Shown: positions 58,167 through 64,000 of the stretch, piece after piece
Layout of the letters: each line of letters opens with the position of its first letter
How positions within the stretch are numbered: position 1 is the stretch's first letter
From: Coleofasciculus sp937127375
GTDB lineage: Bacteria; Cyanobacteriota; Cyanobacteriia; Cyanobacteriales; Coleofasciculaceae
Assembly: GCA_040218875.1 (NCBI GenBank)
Contig: JAVJQP010000021.1
Reading direction: 5' to 3' (one strand)
Length of the DNA: 64,000 nt
Notes under the pieces: model-generated
Databases searched by the model: none
What the model saw: the letters and a program-made list of their open reading frames with translations, nothing else
What the model was told of the DNA's origin: nothing
Made by a program: the position numbers and the translations under genes

Positions 58167-58952
58167 CTATTGTCGCCCAGCGGTACTCGCAGCTACGGGT
58201 GCAACATCTGGTCGAGACGTTGGATAATTATGATCTGCTTCTCCTTCAGTTGATTGGCTGCGTTCGAGCATTTCTGGATTAAATCGATAACCCACATTCC
58301 GCACCGTTTGAATTAAACTGGGTTGTCGGGGATCAGTTTCAATTTTTTTGCGTAGTGAGAGGACATGGGTATCAATAGTACGGGGATTATCAATCGCATC
58401 GGGCCACGCCCGACGGAGTAATTCAGAACGACTTAAGGGCAATCCTTCTGCTTGAGTAAGAACGTAGAGTAAACTAAATTCCTGAGGCGTTAAATCAACA
58501 AACTCCCCTTTGTAACACACCCGGCGCTGAACTAAATCAATTTTGAGATCACCATATTCCAGCGTCATTGGTACAGCCGTCATCCGGATACGTCGAATCA
58601 GCGCCTCAACTCTTGCCAGAAATTCCTGCATCCCAAAGGGTTTGGTTAGATAATCATCGGCACCCGCTTTTAACCCTTGGACGATATCAACTTCATGATT
58701 ACGGGCAGACAGCATTAAAATTAACGAATGTCGCTGCTGATGAATCCAGCGACAAAACTCTACCCCGTCACCATCGGGTAAGTCAGAGTCGAGAATGACG
58801 AGAGTGGGTTGGCGATTATAGAATGTCTCTCTGGCTTGATAGAGGGTGGCAGATTGATAAACCCAATAGCCAGCTTGCTGTAAGTGCCAACCTAGCAGCG
58901 ATCGCAAATGGGGGTTTCCCTCGATAATCTGAATACTAACCGATGCTCCCAC
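58167..58952 (-). CDS. OmpR-family response regulator with an altered acidic pocket
   Basis: About 261 residues from GTG 58952. The receiver domain (5-120) has the phospho-acceptor Asp in LVILDSDLPDGDG and the Lys in YLTKPF. The usual pair of N-terminal Asp is replaced by Glu-Gly (IIEGNPHL), and the switch Thr by Ser (LMLSARN). The winged-helix DNA-binding domain (130-230) has LTPQEFSLLYVL and RTIDTHVLSLRKKIE, then VRNVGYRF. The tail is polar. No kinase is adjacent. The altered pocket suggests weak or non-canonical phosphorylation, as in NblR-like cyanobacterial regulators, an inference. Confidence 0.8.
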   Translation of the reverse strand: MGASVSIQIIEGNPHLRSLLGWHLQQAGYWVYQSATLYQARETFYNRQPTLVILDSDLPDGDGVEFCRWIHQQRHSLILMLSARNHEVDIVQGLKAGADDYLTKPFGMQEFLARVEALIRRIRMTAVPMTLEYGDLKIDLVQRRVCYKGEFVDLTPQEFSLLYVLTQAEGLPLSRSELLRRAWPDAIDNPRTIDTHVLSLRKKIETDPRQPSLIQTVRNVGYRFNPEMLERSQSTEGEADHNYPTSRPDVAPVAASTAGRQ

Positions 58953-59408
58953 GGCATTTTGTTTCCTTTTTCGGCATTGTTACTTAGGTTAACAAAGCTA
59001 ATGTCAAGATTTTGTAACAACTGTTACTCTCGTGTCCCATGGCGGCAAATAGAGCTGGGGGAGATGGGGGAGTTCACTCAAAACGATCCCTGTTGCCTGT
59101 TCCCTGACATTAAGACGTAGCTTGCTTCTCGCGCTCTTCGAGTATGACGATTCCATCAAGAGTTGGAGTGTAGCATTTTGTGTTACGCTAAATTTTCAAG
59201 CATCCATCTGAGCCAATCTATCGCTATCGTCCTCTATTATGTATGCAAAAAAATGTCTTATGTTCAATAAAGAGTTTGTTTTGACCAAACTATAGTCTAT
59301 GGAGTTCGCGATAACACTATTCCTTTAGTTAGATGACTTTAACTACAAAATAATGGCAGATTGACTGTACTATGGAAAAACCCAAACAAATCCTCGTTTA
59401 GATTAATT
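58953..59408. other. Intergenic region before the transglutaminase gene
   Basis: 455 bp with a short GGGGGAGAT repeat (59056-59071) and one GTTGCCTGTTCCCTGACAT heptad-like stretch. It should hold promoters in both directions; no gene seen. Confidence 0.4.
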
Positions 59409-60254
59409 ATGAAATTCAAGCTGGGCTGTAAATTAAATTACAGTGTTGCGGCAAGCAGCACTTTTATTTTTAATCTCAGCGTTGTTGAGAAAAAACATCA
59501 AATAATTCTGCAAGAAAGCTTGCAAATTGAACCATCCATCGATTATGAGGAGTATGTTTCTCCTCGGATGGAAAACCGATATCTACGAGTCTACCCACCC
59601 CAAGGTGACTTACAGGTGTCCTATCAAGCAACTGTGGATTTATTTTATCGGGATGAAGACCCCAGTTCGATTCCAGAAAATCCTCCAGATAAGTTACCGT
59701 TAGAAACGTTACATTACCTTTATCCATCGCGTTACTGTGAGTCAGATCGGCTGATGCGTCTGGCACAGAATGAGTTTGGTAATTTGATTCCTGACTATTC
59801 CCGCGTCACGGCTATCTGTAATTGGATTTACGATAACGTCACCTATTTATCAGGTAGCACTAATCAACATACCTCGGCTTACGATACGGTGACAGAACGA
59901 GCGGGGGTTTGTCGAGATTTTGCCCATTTGGGGATTGCGTTTTGTCGGGCGTTGAATATTCCGGCTCGCTTTGTGACGGGATATGCTTATAATTTGGAAC
60001 CGCAAGATTTCCATGCCTATTTTGAGGCGTATTTAGGCGATCGCTGGTATTTATTTGATCCTACCCGACTCGCCCCCTGTAATGGGTTAATTCGTATTGG
60101 TATCGGGCGCGATGCGGCTGATGTCGCGTTTGCCACTATTTTTGGTGATGTTCAGATGAACTATAAAGATGTGTTTGTCGAAGCGGTTCCGGATCAGGAT
60201 GGAAAAACACCTGATCTACCTGACTACACCAATCGTGCGATCGCGTTAATATAA
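59409..60254 (+). CDS. Transglutaminase-like cysteine protease family protein
   Basis: 281 residues from ATG 59409 (MKFKLGCKLNYS); 16 open upstream codons look non-coding. An N-terminal beta-rich domain (1-110) is followed by the papain-like transglutaminase core, with Cys in ERAGVCRDFAHLGIAFCRAL, His in FHAYFEAYLGDRWYLFDPTR and Asp in the same segment. This TGc architecture is widespread in bacteria, often with unknown substrates. There is no signal peptide, so it is probably cytosolic. Single gene. Confidence 0.85.
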   Translation: MKFKLGCKLNYSVAASSTFIFNLSVVEKKHQIILQESLQIEPSIDYEEYVSPRMENRYLRVYPPQGDLQVSYQATVDLFYRDEDPSSIPENPPDKLPLETLHYLYPSRYCESDRLMRLAQNEFGNLIPDYSRVTAICNWIYDNVTYLSGSTNQHTSAYDTVTERAGVCRDFAHLGIAFCRALNIPARFVTGYAYNLEPQDFHAYFEAYLGDRWYLFDPTRLAPCNGLIRIGIGRDAADVAFATIFGDVQMNYKDVFVEAVPDQDGKTPDLPDYTNRAIALI

Positions 60255-60353
60255 TACATTGAAAGGCATAGGGCAGAAGGCAGGAAGGAGGTTATTTATC
60301 TAGTTTCTAACGTAGGTGAGGTACAGATGTTTCCCCAGCGCGTCTTTATTCAT

Positions 60354-60851
60354 TCAAATAAGATTCTTTTTTATGTCAGAAAGTTTTACCATGACCGTTA
60401 AAGGATGAATTGGAGAAGGCATAAAGCCGCAACGTTCCACGTAAAAATCTTTCACATTTTCGTTAAGGGCATGAATTAGAATCGCTCTAATCCCTAGTAT
60501 CTCCGATGCTTGTAGAGTACGCTTTACAGCATCTTTGATCATTCCCAGACCAATTCCCTTTCTTTGATGACGAATATCAACAGCCAGTCTACCCATTACT
60601 ACAACTGGGATTGGATCGGGCATATTTCTTCTGATTTTGCCTGGAGCTTCAATATGGGAAACCTGACCATTAGCTAGACAGTAGTATCCTACTACTTTGT
60701 TTTCACAGCAGACTACATAAGTACGTGATGAACCAAGGGTTTCATTGTTAAGAGCGCGTGTTTTTAACCATTGATTTAAGCTTATCTCGCCACAATCAAA
60801 TGACTCTAGATCATGGGTTGATTGAATAGGTTCGGGTGGGGTATACTTCAT
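60354..60851 (-). CDS. GNAT-family acetyltransferase toxin (TacT-like)
   Basis: 165 residues. Acetyl-CoA pocket motif RHQRKGIGLG (Q/R-x-x-G-x-G) after MGRLAVDI, and the aromatic acceptor region DFYVERCGFMPSP. The N-terminal ESFDCGEISLNQWLKTRALN is typical of TacT/AtaT toxins, which acetylate aminoacyl-tRNA. The DUF1778 antitoxin precedes it on the same strand with a 24-bp gap, giving the expected toxin-antitoxin order. Confidence 0.85.
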   Translation of the reverse strand: MKYTPPEPIQSTHDLESFDCGEISLNQWLKTRALNNETLGSSRTYVVCCENKVVGYYCLANGQVSHIEAPGKIRRNMPDPIPVVVMGRLAVDIRHQRKGIGLGMIKDAVKRTLQASEILGIRAILIHALNENVKDFYVERCGFMPSPIHPLTVMVKLSDIKKNLI

Positions 60852-60875
60852 GAGGTAATTACTACAGAATAATAA

Positions 60876-61166
60876 TTATTCCCAAGGAGATTTTGCCTGA
60901 AGCAATTGATGTAACTTTTCGTTTTTCTCTGGTGGCTTATCAAGAGCTTGATTAAAAGCCTTCCACTGGTCATCATTAAGGCGGAACAATCTCCAATCTA
61001 GTAATGCCTCTTCTGCTACTCGATAGGCTGCGTCTAACATGAAAGCACTCCGAGTCTTGCCACAAACAGATGCCGCTGTGTCTATGAGATCAAGCTGATT
61101 GGGTTCAACTCTCATATTGATGACAAGGGAGCGCTTGTCTTTATTGGTTTTATCAAGAAACGCCAT
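60876..61166 (-). CDS. DUF1778 family antitoxin (TacA-like, ribbon-helix-helix)
   Basis: 96 residues. RSLVINMRVEPNQLDLIDTA then ASVCGKTRSAFMLDAAYRVA is the DUF1778 ribbon-helix-helix. The C-terminal FRLNDDQWKAFNQALDKPPE binds and blocks the GNAT toxin. It probably represses the operon through the RHH domain. First gene of the pair. A family 2 MITE lies upstream at 61365-61471, outside the predicted promoter. Confidence 0.85.
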   Translation of the reverse strand: MAFLDKTNKDKRSLVINMRVEPNQLDLIDTAASVCGKTRSAFMLDAAYRVAEEALLDWRLFRLNDDQWKAFNQALDKPPEKNEKLHQLLQAKSPWE

Positions 61167-61364
61167 AGTTACTCTTACTTTATAGTTTGATGATGTTATC
61201 TATGTGTGTACATTGTATATACAAAAAGCATAATAGTCAACGACTATAGCACTATGGAGATGCGTTAGGACATCAGTTGCTCCCAATAGGCAACAGGCAA
61301 CAGTAAAGAATGTCCCAACCTGAATGGTACTGGCTGGTATGCTGGTGGGCAATGCCCACGATGG

Positions 61365-61471
61365 CGGACTGACACAGCTAAAATTGTGGAATAGATTTGA
61401 CGTTTAAACCGGGCGCACGCCATGCGCCCCTACAATGCTAATCCATGAAATAAGGTGTGCCACGCCACTAC
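61365..61471. mobile_element. MITE-like element, family 2, copy 4
   Basis: 107 bp, from GGCGGACTGACACAGCTAAA to GGTGTGCCACGCCACTAC. The interior AAATTGTGGAATAGATTTGA is shared with 35436-35545. It ends near the 3' end of phnE. Confidence 0.75.
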
Positions 61472-61503
61472 TTAATATTAAGGATTTCGGCGATCCAACA
61501 AGT

Positions 61504-63267
61504 TTATCGCAATGATCGCCGACTGATTCCACTCACCCAATCCACGAGAACTGTCAGCATAATCAAACAGGCGATAGTGGTAACAATACCGGGCGCGTCA
61601 AAACTACTCAATTGTTCACTCAATAACCGCCCTAATCCACCCGCCCCCACTAATCCCACAATTACTGTTTCTCGCATACAGACTTCCCAACGATAGAGAC
61701 TATACGCCAGAAAACGGGGTAATGTCATCGGCAGCACCCCATATAAAAACACCAACGCAGCGGGGGTTCCCTGAGCTTTCAAGGCTTGTAACGGGGGTTG
61801 GGGGAGATTTTCCGTCACTTCTGCCATCAGCCGCCCTAAAATCCCAAAATTGTGCAGCCCCAACGCGATCGCACCCGGTAAAATACCTGGAAATAAGATA
61901 AACAGCGCCACTAACGCCCAAATTGGTGCAGGAATTGCCCGACACACCAGTAAAATCGCCCGTGTGAGTAAAAAGGTAATCCATACCCAAATTTTCTCGC
62001 CTCGCCCTCTTCCATGACGACTGGGATTGAGTAATCCTCCAGGTAGGAAAAAATTACGAGTTGCCGGAAACGAGAGTAAAATACCACCCATACCCGCCAG
62101 TGCGATCGCGAGAATGGACATGGATAGGGTTTGGGTTGATAATCGGACTAATTCTGGCAATTGTCCCCAGGTTATATCTGGTGGAAAGGATACGGTTATC
62201 GCATCCACCAATAATTTCCCAGTGCGGGGTGACCAAAGTTGAGTAAAGTCAGGATGGACATACCAAAAGCAAAAGGGGATGAGTAGTGCCCCAGCGATAC
62301 CCGCCAGAGTAATCAATGGATCACGCTGATATAATTTCCGCTTAGACTTAGAACCCTGATCAGCATTTAAATCCAGCCGACTGCTACAGCCTAAGCGATC
62401 GCGTAACCAAGCGCTACTCAAATCAACCATCCCATTTAAGATAAATAGGGCATAGAAAAACGTCCACAACTGTTGATAACGCAGCGACTGTAAACTCAGA
62501 AAAATCTCATATCCCAATCCCCCAGCCCCAATAATTCCCAACACCGCCGCCGAACGAATCGAACATTCAAAGCGATAAAACGTATAGGAGAGAAGATTTA
62601 AAAAGGCTTGGGGAATCAGCGTATAGAGAAACGCGGTTAAGGGTGCAACCCCACTATTGAGCAGCGTAATTAGAGGTTGACGGGGAGTCTCATCCAGAAT
62701 TTCGGCAAAAACCTTCGCCACCACCGCCCCAAAGGGAATCGCGATCGCTAAAATGGCGACTAAGGGATCAAGTCCCCAAATATTCAAAAAAAACAGTCCC
62801 CACAGCATTTCGTGAATCGCCCTGGGAACCGCCAAAAATCCCCGCAAACTCAACCAAATTTTAGCAGGGTGTCTCTCGATTGAACCCTGAGAAACCGCCA
62901 ACCACCACACCTCAGAGGTGAAGATTCCGCCAACGATTCCCAGCACCACACTGAGAAACGTACCACAGACGGCATAGGCTAACGTGGTAAGCGTCGCCTC
63001 TAAGGTTAATTGGAGAAACTCAGGGCTTAACTCCGGCTGTAGACTAGCTTGGAGAAATCGCCCCAATAAGGAAAATCCCCCTGGATTCAAGATATCCTGT
63101 CCCCAGATACCCGCCTGGTAAAGAGAAAGTGCGATCGCGCCGATAAATACTAATCCCCAAGCCATTTGTGGGTTGAGAATTGGGGGACGAGATAAGGGCT
63201 GAGGTTTCACAGGATGATGATCGCGAAGCTGGGGGAGATGAGAGTGAGTTTGAGATAACGTTATCAT
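61504..63267 (-). CDS. phnE: Phosphonate ABC transporter permease, two PhnE units fused
   Basis: 587 residues from ATG 63267; a TTG one codon upstream is also possible. Two BPD_transp_1 halves are visible, each with the EAA-type loop: SLRGFLAVPRAIHEMLWGLF in the first, and AIALGLHNFGILGRLMAEVT with VIVGLVGAGGLGRLLSEQL in the second (the first half has AAVLGIIGAGGLGYEIFLSL). Each half is about the size of a single PhnE, so the protein is a tandem permease that could form a complete pore by itself. Phosphonate (or phosphite) uptake is inferred from the family. phnC and phnD would be expected upstream but are not within this window. Confidence 0.85.
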   Translation of the reverse strand: MITLSQTHSHLPQLRDHHPVKPQPLSRPPILNPQMAWGLVFIGAIALSLYQAGIWGQDILNPGGFSLLGRFLQASLQPELSPEFLQLTLEATLTTLAYAVCGTFLSVVLGIVGGIFTSEVWWLAVSQGSIERHPAKIWLSLRGFLAVPRAIHEMLWGLFFLNIWGLDPLVAILAIAIPFGAVVAKVFAEILDETPRQPLITLLNSGVAPLTAFLYTLIPQAFLNLLSYTFYRFECSIRSAAVLGIIGAGGLGYEIFLSLQSLRYQQLWTFFYALFILNGMVDLSSAWLRDRLGCSSRLDLNADQGSKSKRKLYQRDPLITLAGIAGALLIPFCFWYVHPDFTQLWSPRTGKLLVDAITVSFPPDITWGQLPELVRLSTQTLSMSILAIALAGMGGILLSFPATRNFFLPGGLLNPSRHGRGRGEKIWVWITFLLTRAILLVCRAIPAPIWALVALFILFPGILPGAIALGLHNFGILGRLMAEVTENLPQPPLQALKAQGTPAALVFLYGVLPMTLPRFLAYSLYRWEVCMRETVIVGLVGAGGLGRLLSEQLSSFDAPGIVTTIACLIMLTVLVDWVSGISRRSLR

Positions 63268-63612
63268 CAATGGCGAAATGCAATACCCTCAACCTATCCC
63301 TACAAACCAGGTTCCCTTCAGGGCATCAAAGGGTCAAAACTGCCGTTTTTCTGTCTTTAGTATGAAGAAAATTGTAGCGGTTTATTGCGACTATGGGAAA
63401 GTATGCCCAGAGTCTCACCAACCGCTTAGGGTTGAAACCCAAGGAACCAAAAGCTCAAGTCAGCTAAAGCTGACCGAAAAATAGGGGGAGTTTGAGGGGG
63501 TGGAACGCAAGCCCCTGTCATTACTATGCACGGGGATAAGTTTCACCCCCTCAAATAAACAATTGAGCGACAGCGAATCATTATATGGCAGCCATGTTGT
63601 ATAATGATTGCC
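63268..63612. other. Region between phnE and the transposase remnant
   Basis: Contains a GTTGAAACCCAAGGAACC and AGTCAGCTAAAGCTGACC repeat (63432-63475) of a type also seen near 21685. The last 60 bp (ATTATATGGCAGCCATGTTGTATAATGAT region) can fold like the left end of an IS200/IS605 element. Confidence 0.5.
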
Positions 63613-64000
63613 ATGGACAGGAAGTTTAAGTCTAACAGCAACATCGTTTACTCCTGTAAGTACCATTTAGTCTAGTGTACGAAGTATCGTCGCTCTGTTC
63701 TGATTAATGGGGTTGACACTCGTCTCAAGATTATCTTGCAGGAAGTCGTCAATGAGACATCAGGAGAGATTCTGGAAGTAGAGATAATGCCCGATCACGT
63801 TCATGTTCTCGTTGAGATAGATCCGCAGTACGGCATCACTAAGCTGGTGAGAATTATGAAAGGGCGTTCTTCTCGATACCTCAGGCAAGAATTCTCGTGG
63901 CTCAAAAGTCGAATTCCGACACTGTGGACAAACTCCTATTTCGTTGCCACTGTAGGGGGCGCACCATTGAAAGCGGTCAAAAAGTACATTCAAGCTCAAA
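63613..64000 (+). pseudogene. tnpA: IS200/IS605-type TnpA (Y1 transposase) with a nonsense codon, cut by window end
   Basis: Frame from ATG 63613: MDRKFKSNSNIVYSCKYHLV, then TAG (63673-63675) where relatives have Trp (YHLVWCPKYRR), then CTKYRRSVLINGVDTRLKII onwards in the same frame. The HUH motif is HVHVLVEI, and the conserved KGRSSRYLRQEF and LWTNSYFVATVGG follow. Sequence runs to the window end at KKYIQAQ, which contains the catalytic Tyr position (KYI). One base change (TGG to TAG) inactivates it unless suppressed. TnpB, if any, lies beyond. Confidence 0.8.

Overview
The window is chromosomal DNA of a filamentous-type cyanobacterium. The evidence is pcyA (phycocyanobilin synthesis), crtH (prolycopene isomerase), a devBCA exporter operon, acyl-lipid desaturases, a DUF4327 gene, very frequent GCGATCGC (HIP1) octamers and arrays of cyanobacterial heptanucleotide repeats. 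A Coleofasciculus/Microcoleus/Moorea-like genome is my inference. No tRNA, rRNA or CRISPR array was seen.

Layout. 1-3.6 kb: housekeeping genes upp and crtH. 3.7-12.8 kb: an accessory island. It holds three copies of one UPF0175/DUF3368 toxin-antitoxin module (one intact, two broken), an AT-rich radical SAM enzyme with a small Trp/Lys-rich candidate precursor (possible RiPP locus), a short NB-ARC protein, a PARIS-like pair (AAA15 ATPase AriA plus a frame-broken DUF4435/TOPRIM AriB) between two 55-bp direct repeats made of CHAT-gene 3' ends, an antitoxin-CHAT chimera, and a MntA/HepT pair with a broken HepT. 13.2-21.6 kb: pentapeptide protein, purK, inositol monophosphatase, a DnaJ-TPR protein, egtD, hisS and a peptidoglycan-binding protein. 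22-29 kb: a 1434-aa secreted subtilase with RTX repeats and a secreted protein of unknown function. 29.3-32.9 kb: two fatty acid desaturases and a divergent TetR protein carrying a degenerate tyrosine-recombinase domain, with two 17-bp operator-like palindromes between desC and the regulator. 33.4-36.3 kb: lysC, then a truncated IscB with an upstream omega/HEARO-like RNA. 36.3-43.9 kb: an M15 peptidase, a membrane protein, devBCA and pcyA. 44-54 kb: tatA, a stomatin-like protein, mscS, rluE-like, a PP2C phosphatase and FHA kinase (both with zinc ribbons), DUF4327, cimA and a ferredoxin. 54.4-64 kb: DUF433, a membrane protein plus ABC ATPase operon, an OmpR-type regulator, a transglutaminase, a TacAT-like GNAT/DUF1778 toxin-antitoxin pair, a double PhnE permease, and an IS200-type transposase with a nonsense codon cut by the window end.

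The spaces between genes are filled with repeats. Three MITE-like families are visible (ends TAAGTAGTCGGACA, GTAGTGGCGTGGCACA and TGTTCGGCATTTAAA). There is also a 60-bp GGGGCGGGTTT hairpin family placed mostly at gene ends, a 30-bp perfect palindrome that also lies in frame inside lysC (with a variant inside cimA), and 7-, 9-, 24- and 36-bp tandem arrays. Several genes have been reshaped by these elements: a toxin whose 3' end is a MITE, a HepT cut by a hairpin repeat, a membrane protein whose ATG forms the edge of a MITE, and hisS, which starts 4 bp after a heptad array.
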